Shown in pieces: positions 44,050 through 54,659 of a stretch of DNA of 64,000 nucleotides. The stretch's first letter is position 1, and each line of letters opens with the position of its first letter. The DNA lies in assembly GCA_033239525.1 (NCBI GenBank), contig BSYO01000009.1, positions 12,049,299-12,113,298 on the forward strand, written 5' to 3'. A model generated the notes under the pieces. That model worked only from the letters and a program-made list of their open reading frames with translations. It searched no databases and was not told the DNA's origin. A program made the position numbers and the translations under genes. The DNA comes from Nepenthes gracilis (taxonomy: Eukaryota > Streptophyta > Magnoliopsida > Caryophyllales > Nepenthaceae).

Positions 44050-45282
44050 TATTGGAAGTAACGTTTGAGGTGGATCGCGTTCCACGTTTGTGGGACCAAC
44101 TTTTCGTCCTGGTTGTGGAGTTTGTACGCTCTCTTTCGTAGGACGTCGGAGACTAGGAAAGGCCCTTCCCAATTAGGGGAGAGCTTGTTGCGGCTGACCA
44201 GTTTACCTGTGGCCTCGACGTCTCATAGGACCAAGTCCCCAATATAGAATTATCGCGCCTTTACCTTTTTGTTGTAGTATCGGACAATTCGATATTGGTA
44301 GGCCGCTGTCTGTATTCTGGCGGTGTCGCAGGCTTCCTCCAACAATTCTAAGTGTTCCTTGATTTTCTAGAAGTTACACTGTGGATCAAACAATTCCACC
44401 GTAAGACTTGAAAGCCCGATTTCAAGCAGGATTACCGCTTCAGTCCCTTAATAGAGACTGAAGGGTATCTCACGCGTTGGTTGTTTTGGGGTTGTTCGAT
44501 AAGACCGGAGAACTGAGGGGAGCTAATCTACCCAGGAGCCCCTGCGTCTTCTAGCTTGGTCTTTAACCCGTGGAGTAGCGCTCGGTTCGTGACCTCCACT
44601 TATCCATTCGCTTGGGGGTATGCCACCAAAGTGTGGAATAATTTGATACTAAGGCTGGCGCAATACTTGGTGAAGCGTTTTCTCGAGAATTAGGTTCCGT
44701 TGTCGGTCACGACGACCTCTGGAACGCCAAATCTGCAGATAATGTTCTGGCGAAAGAATTCAAGAGCGTTGTGCTCTGTGATTTTTACTAGTGGGATGGC
44801 CTCGACCCACTTGGTGAAGTGGTCGATGCCCGCGATAATGAACTTCCTTTGCCCCGTGGCAATGAAAAATGGGCTGAGAATATCGAGCCCTAATTGCGCA
44901 AAGGGCCAAGGGGCCTAAAGCGTCTTCAGGTTAGCGGATGGCTGGTGGTGAAGGTTATTGTGAAGCTGACAGCTTTCACACTTTTTTACAAATTCGAGCG
45001 CATTTTTTTTTTTATCAAGGGCTAGTAGTAGCCCTGTTGCATGATATTGAAGGCTAAGTTTTTCCCACCAACATGTGCTCCGCAAATCCTGAGGTGCACT
45101 TCGCCCAAGGTGTAGTCAGCCTTTTCAGGAGTCAAGCATCGGAGGTATAGGGTTGAGTAACTACGACGATATAGCCGCCCATCAACCACAGTATACCAGT
45201 TGGCTGTCTTTTTTATTCGCTTAGCATTCTCTGCGTCTTCTGGTAATGATCCGTCAGCCAGATAGTTAAGGTAGGACGTCAT
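44050..45282 (-). pseudogene. Tat-2 integrase
   Basis: Pieces in order: RIKKTANWYTVVDGRLYRRS, LRCLTPEKADYTLGEVHLRI and CGAHVGGKNLAFNIMQQGYY (zinc-finger region H...H), CESCQLH, then GQRKFIIAGIDHFTKWVEAI, ITEHNALEFFRQNIICRFGV, VTDNGT, a stop, KRFTKYCASLSIKL and VEVTNRALLHGLKTKLEDAG. The three acidic catalytic positions can be traced (D in GIDHFT, D in VTDNG, E in VEVTN). Several stops and frameshifts break the frame, notably after about 44560. It would have inserted element cDNA into host DNA. Confidence 0.82.
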
Positions 45283-45399
45283 CTAGTTTTTCGCTTTGGA
45301 AATTTGCATCGTCTCCTGTGTCTCTATGCTGGGAGCGTTTAGAATCTCCCTCATGTCCCTCGAGTACAGTTCTGTATTTTCGGCTACAACGGCTCTAGC

Positions 45400-46250
45400 T
45401 AGCTGCTCTGCATTTCAGTTTTCAGTTCTCGGAACATGAACCAGGGTTAGTTTGTCGAAACCCCTGTGTGGCCTCCCTCGCCTTTGCCAAGTACTTGGCC
45501 AGGTGAGGGTTTCTTACATTGAAGTCTCTATTAACCTAGTTAACAATCAATTCTGAGTCGCTGTAGACTGCCAACCTCTTGCCAAAGTACTCCTTTGCTA
45601 ATTGTAACCTGGCCAACAGGGCTTCGTATTCAACAACGTTATTGGTTGCCGGGAAACCGACTCTGAGGGAATACTTCACTTCAAACCCATCTGGGGTTGT
45701 GAGGACTACTCCAACGCCACTGCCGGCGTCCGTAGACGATCCGTCTACGTGGAGTACCCATTTTGGAACTCCGTCAAGTTGTACTGCGCTTTTTGTGGGC
45801 TGTTCTTTGAGAACTAGGGTCGTGATTTCAACAATAAAGTCGGCCAAAGCTTGTGCTTTTACAGCGTGTTTGGGTCAGAATTCGATGTCGAGCTCACCCA
45901 ACTCGATAGCCCACTTTACTAGCCGTCCAGAAACATCGAGTTTCTGGAGTATATTTTTCAAAGGCTAGTCAGTGAGGACCACTACGTGATATGCCTGAAA
46001 GTATGGTTTTAACTTCCACGCAGAGAATATAAGTGCTAAGGCTAGCTTTTCTATGCATGAGTAGTAGGTCTCTAGGCCGGCTAACGTTTTACTCACGTAG
46101 TAGACCGACCGTTGAGTGTTGGAGTTCTGGCGTACGGGGACGAAATTGAGGGATACCTTTGACACCGCCAGGTAGAGATACAGCTCTTCTCCTCCCTTGG
46201 GTAACATCAACAATGGTGGGCTGGCCAGATACCGCTTCAATTCATTGAAG
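45400..46250 (-). pseudogene. Tat-2 RNase H region (both RH domains)
   Basis: 46240-45965 carries the usual Gypsy RT-linked RNase H (LKRYLASPPLLMLPKGGEEL, SVYYVSKTLAGLETYYSCIE, KLALALIFSAWKLKPYFQAY). 45847-45536 carries the second, archaeal-type RNase H typical of Tat elements (WVLHVDGSSTDAGSGVGVVL, NNVVEYEALLARLQLAKE, VYSDSELIVN). Dual RNase H is a recognised Tat-lineage trait. Stops separate the pieces (for example after VVLTD and after DSELIVN). Confidence 0.82.
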
Positions 46251-46299
46251 GCTGTCTGACAATTTGCTGTCTATTGAAACCCATTGGATTTTATCCCTC

Positions 46300-47230
46300 T
46301 TAGGGCCTTAAAGAAGGGTGGTACTTGTCCGCCAGACTTTGCGAGGAAGTGAGACAACGCTGCTAGCTATCTAGTCAATCGCTGGACGTCCTTTACGCTC
46401 TGCGGGGGAGCCATGTCTGTGAGGGCCTTAATCTTATCTGGGTTTGCCTCAATCTCCCATTGAGAGACGATAAAACCCAAGAATTAACCAAAGGCAACCC
46501 CGAAGACACACTTATCCGGGTTCAACTTCATGTGATGTTTGCAGAGCACCTTAAACGACTCTACCAAGTGGCAGATATGGTCGCTGGGGACTCTTCTCTT
46601 AACGAGCATATAGTTGACGTAGACCTCCATGTTGCAACCGATCTGTTTTTCAAACATCTTGTTGAGTAGTCGTTGATAGGTTGTTCTAGCATTTTTCAGT
46701 CCAAAGGGTATCACTTTGTAGTAGTAGGTGCCATGATCTGTCATGAACGAGGTATGCTCCTTGTCTTCCGGACTCATCCGGATCTGGTTGTAACCTGAAT
46801 AGGTGTCCATGAAGCTTAGCAGCTCATGTCCGACCGTCGAGTCAACCAGCAGGTCGATCCTGGGCAAGGGAAAGCTATCCTTTCAGCAGGCTTTGTTAAC
46901 GTCGGTGAAATCGATACACATTCGCCATTTTTCATTGCTTTTCTTCACCAGGATGACATTAGAGAGCCAATTTGGGTAGTGGATTTCTCTAATAAATCCT
47001 GCGTCCAGCAGTTTTCTTCACCTCCTCCGGATGGCGATCAATTTTTCTATGGAGTGGTTCCTTCGCTTCTACCTGATGGGCTTTCGGCTAGGATCAAGCC
47101 CCAACTTGTGGACCATCACCTCAGCCGGAAACCCATGCATGTCTACTGGAGTCCACGCAAAAATATCAGCATGCTATCGCAGGAACACCATCAGTTGATC
47201 ACACAGTGTTTCGATGAGTGAGCCGCCGAT
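46300..47230 (-). pseudogene. Tat-2 reverse transcriptase
   Basis: Upstream frames give FAWTPVDMHGFPAEVMVHKL, NWLSNVILVKKSNEKWRMCI then DFTDVNKAC. The main 127-codon frame (46867-46484) gives MPRIDLLVDSTVGHELLSFM, DTYSGYNQIRMSPEDKEHTS, YYYKVIPFGLKNARTTYQRL, then YVNYMLVKRR where Tat elements have YVDD, and HHMKLNPDKCVFGV. The second catalytic aspartate pair is replaced, so this copy could not polymerise DNA. The frame then runs on through a stop to GFIVSQWEIEANPDKIKAL. Confidence 0.85.
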
Positions 47231-47415
47231 TTGTACACATCTTTTCGATTTCTCTTGGGTTTAGTGGGACCAAATCGTGGCTTCGCTAGATTGCGCTTAT
47301 TACAGGGTTGTCTCGTCTCAATGATCGAGTTTTCCAACCGTTCTAGTGCTGCCGCTAGGGGTAATTTGAGACATGTAACATGTCCGCCCAGTTACTTGGT
47401 CGCCTAACATCTCTA

Positions 47416-47823
47416 CTACACGTAAGGTGTTGGAAACATCATCTTGAGGTGTAGAATCGAGGTGACTATCCTAAACGATGTTAAGCACGGCCTGCCTAGT
47501 ATAGCGTTGTAAACAGAGGGCAGGTCAACTACCAAGAAAGTGAACGTTCGACTTGCTGTTTTTAGATACGTGCCCAGGGAGACCTCCAGTTGGATTGTCC
47601 CTTGGACGGGCACTGGCTCGTTGTCAAGGCCAGACAGTGGGCCCTCGGCAGGTTTTAATTGGTTCTTTTTTAAGCCTAATTTAAAGAAAACATCCAAATA
47701 AAGCAAGTCCTTTGAACTACCATTATTAATAAACACTCGCTTCAGCTGGTAGTCGACACTACTGTCTGAAATGAGCGCGGATACAACAAGGAAGTCAGCA
47801 TGAAGGGACATTACATGAGTCAA
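47416..47823 (-). pseudogene. Tat-2 protease
   Basis: A 135-codon frame: MTHVMSLHADFLVVSALISD, VKRVFINNGSS-like KRVFINNGSSKDLLYLDVFF, GLKKNQLKPAEGPLSGLDNE, TFTFLVVDLPSVYNAILGRP. The retropepsin active site D(T/S/P)GSS reads NNGSS here, so the catalytic aspartate is lost. Tat-3 reads NNGSS at the same place, so the change may be ancestral to this group of copies. Confidence 0.8.
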
Positions 47824-48189
47824 CTCATCATCACTGAAACTAATTACGTTGTCCGCCGTGCACTACTTCTTCCTTCCAGTCTGCTGCTCCTTGTTGTCGG
47901 TTGGGTTTTTGGCAGGTCGGGTGGTGACCATATTGACCACCCTTGTGGCAACCCAGCTTCGGGGAGGAGACGGCTCCTGCCTTTCTCTGTCGGCTACTCC
48001 AGAACTCTGCCCAGGTCCCTTGACAAACTTGGTGAGATGGCCCCTGCGAATTAATTCCTCGATCTCCCTCTGTAACGTCTTGTAGTCTTCAGTAGAATGT
48101 CCAACAAGGCGGTAAAAATCGCAGTATTTTAACTGGTTCCCGGTATCCTTCAGTGGTTTTGGGCATTTCAGAAATTTTTCCTCGCGGAT

Positions 48190-49523
48190 CTACATAAGGA
48201 TATTTAAGCGCGTATCCATTAGGGGCGTAAAGTTTATGGGCCCATAATCTCTGCGTTCTGGCGGCCCAGTTCTGTGATGCTTCCGATGGGAGCGATCACC
48301 GCTATTGTATTTTCTTTTTCCCTCTCCAGGGAATGGGTGAGGTTGGTTTGCCCGTTCTGGGCATTTTACTTCGTTGGTTTCCTCTGTCGCTGCGTAAGCC
48401 CGTGTGATTGACTCTGCCTCCCGAAAGGTCTGGGGATTCTTATGGGCTTGGTGTTTAAAGAAGTCCTCGTAGGTTAGCGTAGAGATGAAACTGCCTAACT
48501 TCATCTCTTCCGTGATCCGGGGAATCTTCCTGGCCTTTGCCATAAAGTGGTCCAGAAATCTCTGTGGGTTATCGCCTGACTTCTGCTTGATGTGGGAGAG
48601 GTGCCATGGTTGCTTCTTTTCCCTTCGGCTCGAGGCATATTGAGTGAGGAAGAGATCTGTGAGCTCCAAGAAGCTGCTGATGGAGCTTGAACGAGGTGAT
48701 GAAACCAGATGCGAGCATCTCCCTTCAACGTGAGTGGGAAGCAGTAGCACATTACTGAATCTTCCAACCCTTGTAGACTCAGATGGGTGCGAAATTGGTC
48801 CAGATGGTCAATTGGATCACTACTCCCATCGTATGAGTCAAGGGAATGCATCTTGAATTTGGTGGGCAGTGGACGATTTAGGCTCTCCGCTGTGAAGGGA
48901 GATCTGTTAAGGTCAATAGTGTGCTCATCGTCCCTGAACACGCGGTTTCAAATCTTATCCACCCGTGGATCTACGTGAGCAGCGTTGGCAGATCTCTTAG
49001 AGTTAAGTTAAGCCCTCAACTCTATTTTGTTCTCGGAGGGTCCAGTAGCTGGCCGGCTACTGCCTCTAGTGGACTTGGCAGTCCTAAAGGCTCGCTCTTG
49101 GACTGAGTTTCCATTTTCCGTCCGAGAGTATCGAGAGCTTTTTCTTTTCGGACTTTCTCTCGGCGTTGTGCTCCTAGAGCGCTCTTCAGGCCTGTTCCGG
49201 CTTGGAGGGCATGAAGAAGCTGGGATTTGATCATTTGCCAACCTCCCGAGCCTTCTGACTGGCTTCTTTTTTCTCAGGGCCACCTTTTCGGGTGGCCAGC
49301 GTAGGGCGGCTGTGAGCGGAGCCCCCTGCTTCGGCTGCTCTTGCCGAGAGCAGAGTATTTGGAGCAGACGGTTGTAGGTCTGCATTTGCTCCATCAGTCA
49401 TTGAAAGAAAGGTGCAGGCGCCCTGCATGTCGTCCCGTCGGCTAGGGTTCCAGCAGCGTGGTCTTGATCGGGAGAAGTGGCCTCTCTAGTGGGATCGCTA
49501 GCTTGAGCTCTTGTATTCACCAT
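48190..49523 (-). pseudogene. Tat-2 gag
   Basis: It starts MVNTRAQASDPTREATS at 49523 and has an early in-frame stop before LMEQMQTYN. The gag core is KFKMHSLDSYDGSSDPIDHL and CFPLTLKGDARIWFHHL. A frameshift near 48700 leads into SSFLELTDLFLTQYASSRRE, DNPQRFLDHFMAKARKIPRI and FFKHQAHKNPQTFREAE. The zinc knuckle follows just beyond (CDFYRLVGHSTEDY, last cysteine replaced). Its homology to Tat-1 gag is clear over the whole length. Confidence 0.85.
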
Positions 49524-49588
49524 TGCGGATGAGTCTGGCAGTTAAAAGAGGGTGTTCTGGGGGAGTGTGATTGGCTTTTCGTAAGTGC

Positions 49589-49607
49589 TTCCCACAGACG
49601 GTGCCAA
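49589..49607 (-). promoter_or_regulatory. Primer-binding site of Tat-2
   Basis: The minus strand directly inside the 5' LTR reads TTGGCACCGTCTGTGGGAAG. It equals the Tat-1 site except for GCACC against GCGCC. Confidence 0.75.
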
Positions 49608-50549
49608 TGATGCGCCCTTGGATCCGAATTTCGAACAGATTCGGGCTGATTTGCTTGTCTGGTTTCGGCTCCATTCATCGAGTTTGGATCTTGCACACCA
49701 CTAAAATGAACAAGAGGCCAATGTGCCGACAGGAAGTTGTCCCATCGAAAACACTCCGACGCTTAAGTTAGTAAACGACCTTCAAAATCTGGGAAGGTAA
49801 CTGGAAATGAGAATTGAGAGAGAGAGTATAAGAGCACGTGGGTTTCCAGATGAAAGAGAGGCAATGCCGTCTCTTGAGTCTGGACGGTGGGTGAAGGCAG
49901 TAGGCATTTGTCAAGAGGAAGAGCGCCTGTATGGCTTTGATTTTTGTTCTTTCTCTCAGTACATTTGGATGCTTCGTAGAGAGAGAGTACGAAATCATTC
50001 CAAAATGCATAGTTAAGAGCATATGTTTGTGTGGTAGAGAGTTAGTAGTAGGCGTGCCCTGAGGGAGGACTCTAGGGCTCATTTTAATGGCGACAGGGTG
50101 ATATTTCTTGGTTAGAAGGTGTGATCCCCTACACCATGTTTAGGTGGCCTTCCTTGTAAGGAAGGCACAAGTTACCTAATTAGCTGGGATTACTTCCTTC
50201 TCTAGCAGGTAGCGGCTTTCCAAATTTCTTGCCTTCCTTTTGTGTATATGACCGTTAGAAGGCTCCAATTGGCAAGAATTGGGAAGATCTGGTGCTTTCC
50301 TTACGAGAAAGGCGCCGATCTTGTTAATGTCCTTTTTTTGGAGCTGGTTGGATTTTTGGAAGGCGCAAAGTTAGGAAAAGAGCCGTTGCTAACCGCCTAC
50401 CGGAGCGTGGGCCTAAGTGGGCCAGGCCTGCGAAAAGCCTTTTTATTCTTGACCTGTTACTACAGTGATTCTGGTCAACACACGGGTTGACCGTCCCGAG
50501 TGCGAGTTGGCCGCCCGCCTGTGCCTTAGTCGAACGTTTGAGCCTTTCA
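49608..50549 (-). repeat. 5' LTR of Tat-2, outer end missing
   Basis: It starts TGATGCGCCCTTGGATCC and follows the 3' LTR to GAGCCTTTCA at 50549, where similarity stops; the last 53 bp of the other LTR are absent. It also lacks a 27-bp piece between AGTCG and AACG near 50530. Sequence beyond 50549 belongs to Tat-3. Confidence 0.85.
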
Positions 50550-51408
50550 TCTGTCTAGCCGGACAGCCCAAGCCGGCCACGGCCCAATCTGGACAGCCCA
50601 GAACACCATTCCCGTGCATTGAAGATCATCTGTCTTGACCGGCCAGAATCCTAAATATTGCTCCAGATCATGATCTTTCTAGGAATGGCAACTCCCAACT
50701 CAACATATCACTCGTGATGGCAACCCTAATATTTGCCGCATACAGCACTCCCCAAGAAAGGAAAGAATCTCCTTCGACTAATGAAGGTTGCCTTAATCGA
50801 CGCCCACAATCCTCATACCAACCCACCAAATATACGCAAGGCAACTTGCAACTAGCCTTGGCGCACAAGCAAAGTTGAGCTAGTCTAGAGGCTATAAAAA
50901 AGCCCTTGAGGCAGACTCCAAGGACATGCTCACATCATTGCCTACATTGATGTTAATACTAGCCTTTAGATGCTTGTATTTGCACTCAAATAAGCCCTCA
51001 AGCGCGACTTTCTAATAGCTCTCAAAAGATTGCACTCTATTCACAGAGCCTTGCGAGAATTCGCTCACAATTCTCGCCTCCTAGATATCAAAGCCACTCC
51101 TACGAGCGCATCACCACAAAAACCACTCCATGCCGAGCGTAACGTCTGAATCATACTCAAAAAATCCCTCCCTTGTATCATCATTTGTATACTTTTATCC
51201 CTGCATCTTTTACCTCCTGAGAAAGATTACTAATTTAAGTATCAGAGGATATATAAGGAGCGAGTCCCACAAAGTCTCTGACCTCTTATTTTTGAGTTGT
51301 GGTGTGCAAGATCCTGGTCAAGGAGTACGGAGATTGAACCCGCTGTAATTCAACCTGAAAATCAAGTGGCACCTTAATCCGTTAACTACCCAAATCTAGG
51401 ATCCATCA
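50550..51408 (+). repeat. 5' LTR of Tat-3 (start eroded)
   Basis: It ends GGATCCATCA, followed by TTAGTGTTATCTGTGGGAAG, a decayed form of the Tat PBS TTGGCGCCGTCTGTGGGAA. A TATA box TATAAAAA lies at 50893-50900. The left end abuts the truncated Tat-2 LTR, so the real start is unknown. Confidence 0.7.
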
Positions 51409-51468
51409 TTAGTGTTATCTGTGGGAAGGCGAATGAAAAGCCTAACCACCATTTACATAGAAGCGTAC

Positions 51469-53200
51469 ATGGTCAACACCAGAGCACATACCAGTGCTCT
51501 AGCCAAGCAAGTCGTTCCCTATGATAATGATCCCTCTACGAGTAGCCATGTGGAGGAGTGATTGACACCCTTGATGCAAGCACACACCGACCAGGTGGAT
51601 AACATGTCCTAGATGCTCTAGGCCCTTCACATGCCCTGACATGGGCTAGGGGCTCTTTCCTTCACCATCCGCACTTCAGCGTCAAAATGTAGCAGTAACT
51701 GGAAGAAGCGACTAGCTCGGAAGGTAGGATGCCTAGATGACCGTGTAGCCTGAGTGCCTTTAAGCGACAGGGTCCGGTCTCGTTTGGAGGGTCGACATGG
51801 CCACAAGACACCAGATGAGAGCCCAGAGTGGCGAAATCGTCGTTACTCACGCGACGAGTAGAGGCCACTGGCCTGATAAGGGGCCTTATACAACATCCAA
51901 CCGACCATCGACAACAACCAATCGGCCTCACGCCGCTTGCCAACCCACTTAGAATTAAGGACCTACCTCAATACAAAAAGGGCTACTGTCTCCCCTTGAG
52001 TAGAGGAGCGAGTGGAAAAGATATAGCAGTACGTGTTCAAGGGAAATGCTACGGAATGGTCTACAGATCTGAGACGATCGCCATTCACAATGGAAATCCA
52101 GACGCAGTTGCTCTTTCAGAAGTTCAAGATGCTAGCCCTGGAGCACTATGGAAACACCGATCTGATGGACCACCTAAACCACTTTCATACCCTACTGAGC
52201 TTCTAGGGCCTAGGCGAGGCGGCTATGTGCCTGTGCTTTCCCGTAAGCTTGAAAGCGGACACCAGGATTTGGTTCTATCGCTTCTCGCCAAATTCAATAT
52301 TAGACATTCCAGGAGCTTGAAAATAGCTTTCCGACCCAATTTGGCTACAGCTGGAGGGAGGGGAAATAGCCCCGGACACTTCGCCTCTATCAAGAAATGG
52401 CCAAACGAAAGTCTGAGGATCTTCCTGGCCAAGTTCAATGCCGAGGCCCGTGAATACCCGAGTTGATTGATGAGGTGAAGCTAAGCATCTTTATATCTAC
52501 TGTGGAGCCAGGCGACTTTTTCAAACATTAGGCACACAATGATCCCTAGACTTTTTGCAAAATCGAGACCATCACCAGAGCTTATATGGCAGCCGAAGAG
52601 GTGAATGAGGTTAAGAGTCCAGGATATGGGAATTACCTCCACTAGAGACCACCGGGAGGAAGAAAGAGAAACGGAGACCGCTTTAACTCTCAGAATTCGA
52701 GGAAGCAGCCTAGGGTGGAGCTGAGGGCTCGAAGGGAGGTCGGACCCTTGAACCTGACCCCTCTAAACAACTTTCGAACGAACATTCTCATGCAAATCTA
52801 GGATGAGAGATTTCCGGAAGTGGCGAAGCCGGTCAACAACTCGAAGGAAGGAGATCAGACAAAGTACTGTCACTACCATCGATCTCTGGGTCACAGCACA
52901 AAGGCCTGCTGAACCCTGCAGAAAGCAATTGAAGAACTTATATGGAGTGGACACCTAATCAAGTTCCTATGGAACCCGCAGTGAGGGCCCAGTGAAGCAG
53001 GCAAAGAAAGGATAGAGTTGTAACAGCCATGAAACCGATTCACGGCCAGAGTGGTCAATATGGTGGCAACCTGACCGAACCACCAGTTAGACCAGCTCGG
53101 GACCACTTTGAAGAAACCAAGGGTAAAAGTTAGGGACGATATTATTAGTTTTAGCTAATAGGATATGTCACATGTAATGACTCTTGACTTCGACCTTCTG
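51469..53200 (+). pseudogene. Tat-3 gag
   Basis: It starts MVNTRAHTSALAKQ. Later pieces are ELRTYLNTKRAT, KFKMLALEHYGNTDLMDHLN, FRLTLKGD-like CFPVSLKADTRIWFYRF, ESLRIFLAKFNAEAREYPS, STVEPGDFFKH, ITRAYMAAEEVNEVK, and a zinc knuckle CHYHRSLGHSTKAC. About ten stops and several frame changes interrupt it. All recognisable blocks keep the order seen in Tat-1 and Tat-2 gag. Confidence 0.8.
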
Positions 53201-54422
53201 ATTGTATCTGTGCTCGTTTTAGATGGTACTGTCGACTAGCAGCTAAAACAAGTCTTTATTAATAATGGAAGTTCGTGTAATTTACTTTACATAGATGCCT
53301 ACTTTAAATTGGGACTGAAAAAGAGTCAGCTATAACTGACTGAAGGGCCCCTCCATAGGCTGGACAATGAGTCAGTGCTCATCCAAGGAACCATCCAGCT
53401 GAAAGTCACCCTAGGAATGTACCACACGACGACATTCCGCTTACTAACGTTCCGAGTAGTTGATCTGCCTTCAATCTACAATACCATCCTAGGCCAGCGC
53501 TTCATGACAGTGCTCAGAGTGTGACATCAATCACGCACTTGAAGATAAAATTCCCTACGGCCTACGGTATCAGAGAGGTACTCAACAACCAGGTGACTGG
53601 CTGGGTGTGCTACATCTCCCAGATCACCCAAGCCACTCCGAATTAGCTGATGGATAGTTTCAATTACAAAGATGAAGCAACTTTATAGCAGGCCCAAGCT
53701 GACGAGCTGACCAACTATGTCCCTCTAGACCTCAGAGATCCAGAGAGATGTGTGCAGTAGGGACTCACTTGCCGGACCCCTGCAAGATTGGCTAGTCACC
53801 TTCCTCCGTCAGAACTCTGAAATTTTTGCATGGACTCCGGTTGACTTGCCCAGGATTCTAACCAAAATGATGGTAAGCAAGTTAGACCTCGATCCAAGCC
53901 ACAAGCCTATCTGACAGAAGCTGAGAAACCACTCCGTCGAAAAGCTTATCACAATCCCGGATAAAGTAAAGAAACTACTCGACACCAACTTCATTAAAGA
54001 GGTCCAGTACCCAGACTTTACCGATGCAGGCAAGGCGTACTCGAAGGACAACTTCCCGCTACCCAAAATTGGCTTACTCATCGATACCACCTTCGGGCAT
54101 GAACTGCTCAATTTTTTGGACACATATTCTAATTACAATCAGATCCGAATGAGTCTTGAGGATGAGGAAGATACCTCCTTCATAACATATCAAGGGATAT
54201 ACTACTACAAGGTTATATCCGTTGGGCTGAAGAATGCCAACGACACATACAAACAGCTCGTGAATAAAATGTTCGAAGCATATATTGGCCGAAGTATGGA
54301 GGTTTACGTAGACAACATGCTTGTCAAGAGTAACCATCAACGACCATATCTATGACCTCAGTGAGGCTTTCGAGGTACTCTAGGCACACGATATAAAATT
54401 GAACCTGGTCAAATGTGTCTTC
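53200..54422 (+). pseudogene. Tat-3 protease and reverse transcriptase N-terminal half
   Basis: Protease: VFINNGSSCNLLYIDAYFKL, IQGTIQLKVTLG, TFRVVDLPSIYNTILGQRF. Reverse transcriptase: EIFAWTPVDLPRILTKMMVS, DNFPLPKIGLLIDTTFGHEL, DTYSNYNQIRMSLEDEEDTS, YYYKVISVGLKNANDTYKQL, YVDNMLVKS. The catalytic YVDD reads YVDN and the protease reads NNGSS. It ends at the LINE-B target site within the segment KLNLVKCVF, which resumes at 58821. Confidence 0.82.
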
Positions 54423-54659
54423 TTTTTTTTGGTAAGTAAAATGGCATTAAATTAAAAGAAAGTACAAAAACTATGTTCTAACTTCAAATATTTTGCCGTC
54501 TTAGAGGTAGAATATAGACGTTAGGGTATACCTCGAGTACCACCATAAAACATTCCATGATACCAAAAGAAAACATACAAAAGGAAAAAACCGGCCAAAA
54601 ATCCATCATCCAAACCAGCCACGAGCCTTCTACATGACCGGTTGAGAGACTCTGCACAG

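Larger units (their letters stand above)
39637..50549 (-). mobile_element. Tat-lineage Ty3/Gypsy retrotransposon with antisense gene (Tat-2)
   Basis: Two related LTRs (39637-40657 and 49608-50549) enclose a PBS (49589-49607), gag, protease, RT, RNase H and integrase on the minus strand. An antisense gene (41416-43213) and a 46-bp tandem array (40773-41096) lie next to the 3' LTR. The layout is identical to Tat-1, but protease and RT are kept. All coding domains carry stops, frameshifts or lost catalytic residues. The 5' LTR lacks its outermost 53 bp, so the right TSD cannot be checked. Confidence 0.9.

Noticed and set aside
44700..48085. Plus-strand frames across the Tat-2 pol region
   Set aside because: They are antisense to clear integrase, RNase H, RT and protease motifs on the minus strand.
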